DNA of 64,000 bases from CAVPDA01 sp963702495 (GTDB taxonomy: Bacteria; Pseudomonadota; Gammaproteobacteria; Burkholderiales; Rhodocyclaceae): positions 558,001 to 622,000 of the forward strand of contig CAVPDA010000003.1 of assembly GCA_963702495.1 (NCBI GenBank). The letters run 5' to 3'. A model generated the notes under the pieces. The model was not told the origin of the DNA, made no database searches, and saw only the letters and a list, made by a program, of their open reading frames with translations. Below, in pieces: positions 35,042 through 44,824 of the stretch; the first letter of the stretch is position 1; every line of letters starts with the position of its first letter. Made by a program: the position numbers and the translations under genes.

Positions 35042-36460
35042 TCAGCGCTCCAGCACCCAGGTGTCCTTGGTGCCCCCGCCCTGGGAGGAATTCACCACCA
35101 GCGAGCCTTCGCGCAGGGCGACGCGGCACAGGCCGCCGGGAACCATGTTCACCTCCTTGCCGGAGAGGACGAAAGGGCGCAGGTCGATGTGGCGGGGAGC
35201 GATCCCCGACTCGACGAAGGTCGGGCAGGCCGACAGGGCGAGCGTCGGCTGGGCGATGTACTTGTCCGGATGGGCCAGGATGCGGGCGCGGAATTCCTCG
35301 ATCTGCTGCTTGGTCGAGGCGGGACCGACCAGCATGCCGTAGCCGCCGGAACCGTGGGTTTCCTTCACCACCAGTTCCGGCAGGTGGGCGAGCGTGTATT
35401 CCAGATCCTCTTTGTTGCGCAGCATGTAGGTGGGCACGTTATTGACCAGCGGCTCTTCGCCCAGATAGAAGCGGATCATCGCCGGCACATAGGGATAGAT
35501 CGACTTGTCGTCCGCCACGCCGGTGCCGATGGCATTGGCCAGCGTCACCCGCCCGGCGCGATACACCGACAGCAGGCCCGGCACGCCGAGATAGGAGTCC
35601 TGGCGGAACACCAGCGGATCGAGGAAGTCGTCGTCCACGCGGCGGTAGATCACGTCCACCCGCTTCGGGCCGCGCGTGGTGCGCATGAACACGCCCTCGT
35701 CCTGCACGAACAGGTCCGGCCCTTCCACCAGTTCGACCCCCATCTGCTGGGCCAGGAACGAGTGCTCGAAGTAGGCGCTGTTGTATTGACCCGGCGTCAG
35801 CACCACCACCGTCGGGTCCACCACGCCGACTGGCGCCACGGCGCGCAGGGTGTTGAGCAGCAGGTCCGGGTAATGGTCCACCGGCTCCACGGCGTAGCGC
35901 GCGAACAGTTCGGGGAACAGGCGCATCATCATGCGCCGGTCTTCGAGCATATAGGACACGCCGGACGGCACCCGCAGGTTGTCCTCCAGCACGTAGAACT
36001 CGCCTGCCCCGGCGCGCACCACGTCGATGCCGGCGATCAGCGCATAGATGCCGCCGGGCACGTCCACGCCCTGCATCTCGGGGCGGTACTGGGAATTGCG
36101 GAAGATCTGCTCCTGCGGAATATGGCCGGCGTGGATGATCTCCTGGTCGTGGTAGATGTCGTGCAGGAAGGCGTTGAGCGCCGTCACGCGCTGGCGCAGG
36201 CCATCCGCCAGTTGGCGCCATTCGGCGGCCGGAATGATGCGCGGAATGACGTCGAAGGGAATCAGGCGTTCCTTGCCGTCCTCCTCGCCATAGACGGCGA
36301 AGGTGATGCCGACGCGGTGGAACAGGATGTCGGCCTCGGCGCGTTTCTGGGCGATGCGCTCGGCAGGCGTCGCCGCCAGCCACTGCGCGTACTCGGCGTA
36401 ATGATCACGCACCTCGCCGCCGCCGCTGTACATCTCGTTGTAGAAGTTCGGAACTGCCAT
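35042..36460 (-). CDS. Circularly permuted ATP-grasp ligase
   Basis: From ATG 36460 the product has 472 residues. Family segments include FYNEMYSGGGEVRDHY near the start, EFYVLEDNLRVPSGVSYMLE, VVVLTPGQYNSAYFEHSFLA, VIYRRVDDDFLDPLVFR, and LVVKETHGSGGYGMLVGP. This is the circularly permuted type-2 ATP-grasp fold, predicted to join amino acids or peptides through an acyl-phosphate intermediate. It is the first gene of the Anbu cluster and lies behind a sigma-54-like promoter. It is paralogous to the N-terminal half of the fused protein at 21504-23978. Confidence 0.93.
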   Translation of the reverse strand: MAVPNFYNEMYSGGGEVRDHYAEYAQWLAATPAERIAQKRAEADILFHRVGITFAVYGEEDGKERLIPFDVIPRIIPAAEWRQLADGLRQRVTALNAFLHDIYHDQEIIHAGHIPQEQIFRNSQYRPEMQGVDVPGGIYALIAGIDVVRAGAGEFYVLEDNLRVPSGVSYMLEDRRMMMRLFPELFARYAVEPVDHYPDLLLNTLRAVAPVGVVDPTVVVLTPGQYNSAYFEHSFLAQQMGVELVEGPDLFVQDEGVFMRTTRGPKRVDVIYRRVDDDFLDPLVFRQDSYLGVPGLLSVYRAGRVTLANAIGTGVADDKSIYPYVPAMIRFYLGEEPLVNNVPTYMLRNKEDLEYTLAHLPELVVKETHGSGGYGMLVGPASTKQQIEEFRARILAHPDKYIAQPTLALSACPTFVESGIAPRHIDLRPFVLSGKEVNMVPGGLCRVALREGSLVVNSSQGGGTKDTWVLER

Positions 36461-36504
36461 GCCCCTGTGCCGCGCGCGAAAGTTGAAAGGATTTCCCGCA
36501 ATGC

Positions 36505-36521
36505 AGCGAGAACCATGCCAC
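36505..36521 (-). promoter_or_regulatory. Sigma-54-like -24/-12 promoter of the Anbu cluster
   Basis: On the minus strand GTGGCATG-GTTC-TCGCT matches TTGGCACG-N4-TTGCW with both invariant doublets (GG at -24, GC at -12) at the correct distance. It lies 44 bases before the start of the ATP-grasp gene. Confidence 0.6.
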
Positions 36522-36559
36522 CAAGGAAAACCGTTGTGAAACGCCTGGTTAGCCGCCAC

Positions 36560-36576
36560 TGCACGATTTTGGCGCA
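36560..36576 (-). promoter_or_regulatory. NtrC-like binding site upstream of the Anbu cluster
   Basis: On the minus strand TGCGCC AAAAT CGTGCA matches TGCACY-N5-RGTGCA at 10 of 12 positions and is very close to the classical glnA enhancer site. It is separated from the -24/-12 element by 38 bp, exactly as in the plus-strand cluster. A weaker partial site overlaps 36593-36609. Confidence 0.55.
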
Positions 36577-36673
36577 CCAATTCGAGGCGAGGCGCCTCAA
36601 CATGGTGCGCTGCCTTTGATTCGGCCTTCGGAAGGGGCGGGCGCGACGCCCAAATTGGCGTCAGCGGGATGAA

Positions 36674-37057
36674 TCAGGCAGATCGCTCGCCCGGACTGCG
36701 TACCGCGAGTGGATTCGAACGGTGGAACGTGGCCGGCGGCACCACCTCGGCGCTGCGTGCGGACAGCGCCTTCGCCTCGGCCATCCCGACCTGCCGTTCC
36801 AGTTCGGCGATGCGCATCTGCTGCTGGTCGATGGTTTTCTGCTGCCGCCTGAGCTGCCAGCGCACCCGGATTGCCGACGGCAGGGACACCAGCGCGATGA
36901 CCATCGCGCCGAGCAGGGCCGCCACCAGGATCACCAGGGCGAGCCAGCTGTCGAAGCGCAGAAAGAGAAACGTCACCGTCACCGGCACGTTGTTCTGGAA
37001 CGCGAACACCACGCCGCACAGGGCCAGCGCGATGCCGCTGATGATCAGGAGCTGCAT
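36674..37057 (-). CDS. LapA-domain (DUF1049) membrane protein
   Basis: From ATG 37057 (GGAGGA just upstream) the product has 127 residues: two membrane helices (about 1-22 and 40-62) separated by the conserved FAFQNNVPVTVTFLFLRFDSW. A cytoplasmic coiled coil follows (VRWQLRRQQKTIDQQQMRIAELERQV). This is the LapA-type lipopolysaccharide-assembly protein A layout. In many proteobacteria such a gene sits beside lapB, but no lapB is seen here. Its function here is inferred from the family only. Confidence 0.85.
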   Translation of the reverse strand: MQLLIISGIALALCGVVFAFQNNVPVTVTFLFLRFDSWLALVILVAALLGAMVIALVSLPSAIRVRWQLRRQQKTIDQQQMRIAELERQVGMAEAKALSARSAEVVPPATFHRSNPLAVRSPGERSA

Positions 37058-37100
37058 GTTTCCTCCGCGCACACCACGATATCCGCCAGCATAACGAAAA

Positions 37101-37119
37101 CGCCCCGCGGCGCGGGGCG
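37101..37119 (-). terminator. Intrinsic terminator after the thiolase gene
   Basis: Stem CGCCCCGC/GCGGGGCG with a three-base loop is followed on the minus strand by TTTTCGTT, 35 bases after the thiolase stop. Confidence 0.75.
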
Positions 37120-37153
37120 TCTTTCGGTGCTCGGCCTCGCGGCCGGAACCAGA

Positions 37154-38341
37154 CTACAGGCGTTCGATGACGCCGGCGATGCCCTGCCCGCCGCCGATGC
37201 ACATGGTGACGATGGCATAACGCTTGCCGGTGCGCTGCAGTTCGTAGATCGCCTTCACGGTGAGGATGCTGCCGGTGGCGCCGATGGGGTGGCCCAGAGC
37301 CACCGCACCGCCGTTCGGATTCACCTTGGCCGGATCGAATTCCAGGTTCTTCGACACCGCCAGCGCCTGGGCGGCGAAGGCTTCGTTGGATTCGATCAGA
37401 TCGATGTCGGACATCTTCAGGCCGGCACGCTCCATCGCCTTGCGCACGGCCGGAATCGGGCCCTCACCCATGTAGGCCGGGTCGACGCCGGCATAGGCGT
37501 AGGAAACCAGCCGCGCCAGCGGCTTGACGCCGGCGCGTTCCGCCGCCTTGGCTTCCATCAGCACCATCGCCGCAGCGGCGTCGTTGATGCCGGAAGCGTT
37601 ACCGGCAGTGACGCTGCCGTCCTTCTTGAACACGGTCTTGAGCTTGGCCATGCCTTCCAGGCTGGCGTCGCCGCGGATGTGCTCGTCCGTCACGAACTGC
37701 ACCACGCCCTTCTTGCTCTGGATGTCGATGGGCAGGATCTGATCCTTGAAGTGGCCGGCGGCGGTGGCGGCGGCGGCGCGCTTGTGCGACTCCACGGCGA
37801 AGGCATCCTGCATCTCGCGCGTGATGCCGTGGCGCGCGGCGACGTTCTCCGCCGTGACGCCCATGTGCACGGTGTCGAACGGGTCGGTGAGCGCGCCGAC
37901 CATCATGTCGATGATCTTGCCGTCGTTCATGCGCGTGCCCCAGCGCGCAGTCGGCATCAGATAGCCGGCGCGGCTCATGGACTCGGCGCCGCCGGCCAGC
38001 GCCACATCGGCGTCGCCGAGCATGATGACGTTGGCCGCCGTGACGATGGCCTGGAAGCCGGAACCGCACAGGCGGTTCAGCGTCAGGGCCGGTGTTTCCT
38101 TGGGGATGCCGGCGTTGATCATCGCCACGCGTGAGATATACATATCCTTCGGCTCGCTGTGGATCACGTTGCCGATCACCACGTGGCCGATCTGCGCCGG
38201 CTCCAGCTTGGCGCGGGCGACTGCCTCCTTGACCACGCGCGCCGCCAGATCGGTCGGCGCGAAGTCCTTGAGCGTGCCGCCGTAGTCACCGATTGCGGTA
38301 CGAACGGCACTGACGAAAACCACTTCTCGCTTATCAGCCAT
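37154..38341 (-). CDS. bktB: Acetyl-CoA acetyltransferase/beta-ketothiolase (BktB-like)
   Basis: The 395-residue thiolase condenses or cleaves short-chain acyl-CoAs. The nucleophilic cysteine lies in LNRLCGSGFQA, the histidine in ALGHPIGATG and the second cysteine in TMCIGGGQG. The stretch NVIHSEPKDMYISRVAMINAG and the overall pattern resemble BktB of polyhydroxyalkanoate-forming betaproteobacteria more than the acetoacetyl-specific PhaA (judged from memory). No phaB or phaC is adjacent, so either PHA synthesis or beta-oxidation is possible. It is followed by its own terminator. Confidence 0.88.
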   Translation of the reverse strand: MADKREVVFVSAVRTAIGDYGGTLKDFAPTDLAARVVKEAVARAKLEPAQIGHVVIGNVIHSEPKDMYISRVAMINAGIPKETPALTLNRLCGSGFQAIVTAANVIMLGDADVALAGGAESMSRAGYLMPTARWGTRMNDGKIIDMMVGALTDPFDTVHMGVTAENVAARHGITREMQDAFAVESHKRAAAATAAGHFKDQILPIDIQSKKGVVQFVTDEHIRGDASLEGMAKLKTVFKKDGSVTAGNASGINDAAAAMVLMEAKAAERAGVKPLARLVSYAYAGVDPAYMGEGPIPAVRKAMERAGLKMSDIDLIESNEAFAAQALAVSKNLEFDPAKVNPNGGAVALGHPIGATGSILTVKAIYELQRTGKRYAIVTMCIGGGQGIAGVIERL

Positions 38342-38376
38342 TTCCTGCTCCCTCCAGACTCAGTTAAGGGCCGGGA

Positions 38377-39303
38377 TCAGTTCCCGACCCAGGTGGCAAC
38401 CCAAAGCAGCGACAAGAGCAAAAGACACAGCACCAGCGTGCGCCAGATGAGGCCGGTGGCGCTCTGCATGAAGTCGGCATCGGCGTCCTCCCCCAGCCCC
38501 AGTTCGGGACGCTCCGTGATCTCGCCCGACTCGTAAACCGGCATGCCGAGCCGCACTCCCAGCGCTCCTGCACCGCTTGCGAGAAGTATACCGGAGGAAC
38601 GGTCGGCCCAGCGCGATGCCTGCGTGCGCCAGCAATACACCGCGTCCTCGAAGTCGCCGACGATGGCGAAACAGGCGGCGGTAATGCGCACCGGCAGCCA
38701 GTCGACGATCTCGAACGCCCTCGCGGCGAACTTGCCGAAGGCGCCGAACTCGGCGTCCGTGCGCGCACCCCACGCGCGGCCGAAGAAATCGGCGAGCCGA
38801 TACAGCAGCGCCCCGCTCGGCCCCGGCAGCAGCACGAACCAGAACACCACGGCGAACACATAGCGATGGGAGGCGAGAAATCCCTCCTCGATCGCCATTC
38901 GCGCCACGTCGTTCGAGGAGCAGCGGTCGGCAAGGCGGCCGCGCCAGTCGGCGATGAGGCTGCGCGCACGCTCCAGTTCGCCCATGCGCAGCGCCATGTG
39001 GATATCGCTGAAATAGCGGCTGACCTGGCGAAAGCCCATGGTCAGATAGAGGATGAGGACGTTCCAGGCGAACGCGAGCAGCGGCTGCAGTTCGAACAGG
39101 ACGTAGTAGATGGCGGCCGTGGCCACCACCAAGGGAACCACCGCCAGCAGCCAGGCGATGGCGCCGTGCAGCGCCTGGCCGTCGTTGAAGCGGGACTGGA
39201 AAAACTCCGCCAACTGCGCCAGCGGCGCCACCACCACTTTCCTGGCATTCAGCGGCTGCAGTTGCTCCAGCAGGAAGGCGACGATGAGGGAGAACAGCGT
39301 CAT
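38377..39303 (-). CDS. CobD/CbiB-family membrane protein
   Basis: The 308-residue protein has four or more membrane segments and starts MTLFSLIVAFLLEQLQPLNAR. The conserved MALRMGELERARSLIADWRGR and FDxxYRLADFFGRAWG-like segments place it in the CbiB/CobD-related family found near Nudix genes in betaproteobacteria. True CbiB closes the aminopropanol arm of cobalamin, but no other cobalamin gene is present here, so the role may differ. The gap to the Nudix gene contains a MITE-like element. Confidence 0.8.
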   Translation of the reverse strand: MTLFSLIVAFLLEQLQPLNARKVVVAPLAQLAEFFQSRFNDGQALHGAIAWLLAVVPLVVATAAIYYVLFELQPLLAFAWNVLILYLTMGFRQVSRYFSDIHMALRMGELERARSLIADWRGRLADRCSSNDVARMAIEEGFLASHRYVFAVVFWFVLLPGPSGALLYRLADFFGRAWGARTDAEFGAFGKFAARAFEIVDWLPVRITAACFAIVGDFEDAVYCWRTQASRWADRSSGILLASGAGALGVRLGMPVYESGEITERPELGLGEDADADFMQSATGLIWRTLVLCLLLLSLLWVATWVGN

Positions 39304-39426
39304 TTCGATGCCACGGCCGCGCCGCGCGGACGGCCGCGCAAGGGAAACCCGGAAGATAGCATAAAACCCTGTTTTCGATCGCAGCGCACAACGGCCGCGT
39401 CACCCGGCCGGCGAACAGATCGTCAT

Positions 39427-39565
39427 AGGTTGTGAAGAAATCGTAGCGAGCGGCCCGAGGGCAAGGCGCACGGAGCGCAGCGACGAGACATATCAGATAG
39501 ATAGGCGAGGAGCGAGCACCGCGCAACGCAGCACTCGGGCCGCGCAGTAGATTTATTCACAACCT
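39427..39565. mobile_element. MITE-like 139-bp element with long terminal inverted repeats
   Basis: The ends are AGGTTGTGAAGAAATC...GCGGCCCGAG (from 39427) and, inverted, AGGTTGTGAATAAATC...GCGGCCCGAG (from 39565), about 33 bp each with a few differences. The interior holds further imperfect inverted segments and no reading frame. The right end coincides with the TGA stop of the Nudix gene. The size, terminal symmetry and lack of coding potential are those of a miniature non-autonomous element or structured RNA repeat. No clear target duplication is seen. Confidence 0.6.
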
Positions 39566-40176
39566 CAGCGATCGAGGCCGAACAGGAAGCGATACAGGCT
39601 GACCACCATGCCGGCCGTGGCACCCCAGATGTAGTAGCTCTGGAAGGGCATCGCCCAGAAATGGCGCATCGCGCCGGAGAACTCCATCGACAGGCGCTGG
39701 TGATTGTTGGGATCGAGCAGGAACGACAGGGGCGTCTCGAACACCTCCGCCACCTCGAAGGCATCGAGCTTCAGTACGATGGGCGGGCTCACCAGACCGA
39801 CCACCGGCGTGACACGGAAGCCGGTGCTGGTGTTGTACTCGGGCAGCGTGCCGAGCACGTCCACCTGGCTGCGCGGCAGGCCGATCTCCTCTTCCGCCTC
39901 GCGCAGGGCGGTGATGATGGGCGACGCGTCCTCTGCCTCGCTGCGCCCGCCGGGAAACGACACCTGGCCGGGATGATCCTGCAGATGGGCGGTGCGCTGG
40001 GTGAACAGCACGGTCAGTTCGTCGCCGCGCTGCACCACGGGAACCAGCACGGCAGCGGGAATCAGCGTCAGCGGAAGCTGCGTTTCCGACTCCGCCGCCG
40101 CGGGCACGCCGTCCGCGAAGCGGCTGCGCAGCCAGTCGGCGGAGATTTGGGCGTGGATGTTGGCGAGGTCGCTCAT
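39565..40176 (-). CDS. Nudix hydrolase, CoA pyrophosphatase-like
   Basis: The 203-residue product has a Nudix box GGRSEAEDASPIITALREAEEEIGL and the upstream UPF0035-like segment (LFTQRTAHLQDHPGQVSFPGG). Both are typical of NudL/YeaB-type enzymes that cut CoA and acyl-CoA into phosphopantetheine and 3',5'-ADP. The start MSDLANIHAQ is at 40176. The TGA stop overlaps the end of the MITE-like element. Confidence 0.9.
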   Translation of the reverse strand: MSDLANIHAQISADWLRSRFADGVPAAAESETQLPLTLIPAAVLVPVVQRGDELTVLFTQRTAHLQDHPGQVSFPGGRSEAEDASPIITALREAEEEIGLPRSQVDVLGTLPEYNTSTGFRVTPVVGLVSPPIVLKLDAFEVAEVFETPLSFLLDPNNHQRLSMEFSGAMRHFWAMPFQSYYIWGATAGMVVSLYRFLFGLDR

Positions 40177-40199
40177 GGCTCGTGTGCTGCGGGAATCCG

Positions 40200-40865
40200 T
40201 CAGAATCGTCGCCGCAGGGTCATGGTGTCGCCGTCGCGCTTCATCTCCATGCGATTGAGGAAGCTCATGCCGAGCAGCCCCAGCGGAAGATCCTGCGCAT
40301 GAACGGCGGCATCCACGTCGTGCAGCGTGATGTCGCCGACCTGGAGCGAGGACAGCTTTACGCGCCAGACCTGGGTCACGCCGTTGGCGGTCATGGCCAT
40401 GCCCGGTTCCCCCTTGCGGTAGTCGAGGCCGGCGCGGGCGGCATCGGCGGCGCCGAGCGACACCAGCGTCGCGCCGGTATCGACCACGAAGCGCATGCTC
40501 GAACCATTCACGCTGCCGGTGGTGACGAAATGGCCTCTGCCGTCCGCGGTCAGGGTCACCGCCGACGGCGCCGCGTCGCGGCTGGCCGAAGACAGGGCAT
40601 GCTCGCCGACGGCGAGCCGATGCCGCTTGCCGTCGAATTCCAGGGTGGCCGCGGCGCCGTCCACCGCGATCAACTTCACCCCCTCCGCACTCTTCCCGCC
40701 CACCGCGATGGTGCGCGGCGCACCACCATTGACCACGAGCACGGCCTTGCCGGGAAAGATGCCGGCGACGCTGACTTCGGTCGCACGGGCGGCGGACGCG
40801 GCGACAGCCAGCATCAGCACCGCCGCGATAGAATGCGGCACGCTTCGTGCTATTCCGACAGTCAT
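40200..40865 (-). CDS. Retropepsin-like aspartic protease, exported
   Basis: From ATG 40865 the product has 221 residues: a signal peptide (cleavage near ARA-TE), a strand-rich N-terminal domain, and a clan-AA aspartic protease domain. The active-site motif FVVDTGATLVSL and the later hydrophobic-glycine motif LPLGLLGMSFLNRM match the bacterial TIGR02281-type retropepsin-like family. A start at 40880 is also possible. Periplasmic location is expected; the substrate is unknown. Its start overlaps the divergent amidotransferase start by two bases. Confidence 0.85.
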   Translation of the reverse strand: MTVGIARSVPHSIAAVLMLAVAASAARATEVSVAGIFPGKAVLVVNGGAPRTIAVGGKSAEGVKLIAVDGAAATLEFDGKRHRLAVGEHALSSASRDAAPSAVTLTADGRGHFVTTGSVNGSSMRFVVDTGATLVSLGAADAARAGLDYRKGEPGMAMTANGVTQVWRVKLSSLQVGDITLHDVDAAVHAQDLPLGLLGMSFLNRMEMKRDGDTMTLRRRF

Positions 40866-41573
40866 GAAACCGGTTGCCATATTCCGCCACAGTCCCGGTG
40901 AGGGTCCCGGCTATTTTGCCACATTCCTGAACCGCCACTCGATTCCCCATCGACTGATTCGAGTTCGACGCCGGCGATCCGGTTCCCCGCGCCGCCGGCG
41001 AATTCAGCGGTCTGTGCTTCATGGGCGGACCGATGAGCGTCAATGACGACCTGCCCTGGATCGCCCCGGTATTGGAACTGATCCGCGCCGCCGTCGCCGC
41101 CGACATCCCCGTCATCGGCCACTGCCTCGGCGGTCAGCTCATGGCCAAGGCCCTCGGCGGCAGCGTGACGCGCAATGCGGTGAAGGAGATCGGCTGGGGG
41201 GGCGTGACCGCCGCGGACGACGGCGCGGCGCGCGCGTGGCTGGATGGCACGTCCGCCTTCCTGTCCTTCCACTGGCATGGCGAAACCTTCTCCGTCCCGC
41301 CCCACGCCACACCCATCCTGTCCAGCCCCTACTGCGCCAACCAGGCGTTCGTCCTCGGCAAGAGCCTGGGCATGCAGTGCCACGTCGAGATGACGGAGAC
41401 CATGATCCGGCTCTGGAACCGCCAGTGGGCCGACGAGGTAAATGGCAATCGAGGCCCCTCGGTGCAGTCACCCGCGCAGATGTACGAGGACATGGAGGCG
41501 CGCCTGACGCAATTGCACGCGCGTCGCCGACAAGCTCTACAGCCGGTGGATCGAAGGCCTCCGCCGCGATTGA
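40864..41573 (+). pseudogene. Class-I glutamine amidotransferase, frameshifted twice
   Basis: The frame begins MKPVAIFRHSPGEGPGYFATFL at 40864. After IRV it leaves frame because of one extra T (GTTCGAC at about 40964-40965) and resumes as DAGDPVPRAAGEFSG...CFMGGPMSV. The core has the nucleophile in IGHCLGGQLMAKAL and the histidine in MQCHVEMTE. A second extra base near 41518-41522 shifts the last codons; in the other frame they read VADKLYSRWIEGLRRD and stop at TGA 41571-41573. Removing two bases restores a 235-residue GMP-synthase-like amidotransferase. Either a true pseudogene or sequence error. Confidence 0.8.
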
Positions 41574-41595
41574 CTGGAGTTGCGGGGCGCGATGC

Positions 41596-41666
41596 GGCGG
41601 CCGCAGGCCGCCCTACGACCTTGTAGGGCGCGCCGTGCGCGCCATGGTGCGCGCAGCGCACCTTAC
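41596..41666. repeat. Three GTAGGG-family 21-bp modules
   Basis: Modules at 41596-41616 (inverse), 41623-41643 (direct) and 41646-41666 (inverse, diverged end TTAC) lie between the amidotransferase remnant and yajQ. Confidence 0.8.
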
Positions 41667-41713
41667 GGCTGGGCGCACCACGCCAGCGCGATTGACCCGA
41701 TGCAAGGTGCTCG

Positions 41714-42199
41714 TCAGTCGCGGAAGTTCTGGTACTGCAGCGGCATGTCGGTGATCGACTTCTTCACCAGCGCGATCGCGTCCTGCAGCATGTCCTTCTT
41801 GGCGCCGGCGACGCGCACCGCGTCGCCCTGGATGCTGGCCTGGACCTTGAGCTTGCTGTCCTTCAGCAGCCGGACGATCTTCTTCGCCGCCTCGGCTTCG
41901 ATGCCGATCTTGACCTTGATCTCTTCCTTGACCTTGTTGCCGCTGATCTTCTCGACCTTGCCGCGCTCCAGGCAGCGCACGTCGACCCCGCGCTTGGCGA
42001 ACTTGGCGGTGAGCACGTCATAGACCTGGCCGAGCTTGAAATCGTCGTCGGCGAACAGGGTCAGCAGCTTCTCGCCCAGTTCCACCCGGGCATCCGAGCC
42101 CTTGAAGTCGAAGCGGTTGGTGATTTCCTTGTTGGCCTGGTCCACCGCGTTGTGCAGTTCGACCTGATTGACTTCGGAGACGATGTCGAAGGAGGGCAT
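41714..42199 (-). CDS. YajQ-family nucleotide-binding protein
   Basis: The 161-residue protein MPSFDIVSEVNQVELHNAVDQ has the two ferredoxin-like domains of the YajQ family, with SITDMPLQYQNFRD at the C-terminus. Family members bind nucleic acids, and cyclic-di-GMP in Xanthomonas. It ends the argG-ppnP-yajQ group and begins five bases after ppnP ends. Confidence 0.95.
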   Translation of the reverse strand: MPSFDIVSEVNQVELHNAVDQANKEITNRFDFKGSDARVELGEKLLTLFADDDFKLGQVYDVLTAKFAKRGVDVRCLERGKVEKISGNKVKEEIKVKIGIEAEAAKKIVRLLKDSKLKVQASIQGDAVRVAGAKKDMLQDAIALVKKSITDMPLQYQNFRD

Positions 42200-42203
42200 A
42201 GGC

Positions 42204-42515
42204 TCAACCGAAGTGACAGACGTAATCGAGCGTCTCCAGCGTCTCGATGTCGAAGCTGGAGTTGCCCGGCACCGAGAAGCGCTCGCCGGCGCCGTAGGTC
42301 TTCCAGTCCGACTCCCCCTTCAGTCGGATGCGGCAGCGGCCGGCGTTGAGTTCCATCACCTCCGGCGCGCCGGTGTTGAAGGTCAGCGACGAGGGGAAGA
42401 TGATGCCCAAGGTCTTGCGCGTGCCGTCCGCAAACAGCACCGTGTGGCTGACGCACTTGCCGTCGAAGTAGAGGTTGGCCTTCTTGACCACGCTTACGTT
42501 GTCGAACTGGGACAT
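42204..42515 (-). CDS. ppnP: Pyrimidine/purine nucleoside phosphorylase
   Basis: The 103-residue cupin-like protein MSQFDNVSVVKKANLYFDGKC is a PpnP (DUF1255) homologue, with the conserved EVMELNAGRC and FSVPGNSSFDI segments. PpnP phosphorolyses a range of nucleosides. It starts two bases after argG ends and precedes yajQ, so it is co-transcribed with the arginine gene. Confidence 0.94.
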   Translation of the reverse strand: MSQFDNVSVVKKANLYFDGKCVSHTVLFADGTRKTLGIIFPSSLTFNTGAPEVMELNAGRCRIRLKGESDWKTYGAGERFSVPGNSSFDIETLETLDYVCHFG

Positions 42516-42517
42516 GC

Positions 42518-43747
<1,230 letters not shown>

Positions 43748-43797
43748 TGCTATCCCGATCATCTAACGGCAAGGTGCCGGTCGAGCACCGCTGTTTC

Positions 43798-43888
43798 GGC
43801 GCGCATGGCGCGCCCTACGAATGCATGGTTGGCCGCTGCCCCGCTGGGTGCGCCATGCGCACCATTCACTTGGTGGGCACGGCCCACC

Positions 43889-43892
<4 letters not shown>
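43798..43892. repeat. GTAGGG-family modules between argF and argG
   Basis: A module at 43798-43818 (inverse), a partial direct module near 43845-43863 and an inverse module at 43872-43892 occupy the argF-argG gap. The last one supplies the TAG stop codon of argF (43889-43891). Confidence 0.8.
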
Positions 43893-44812
<920 letters not shown>

Positions 44813-44824
44813 CGCGGCACGGAA

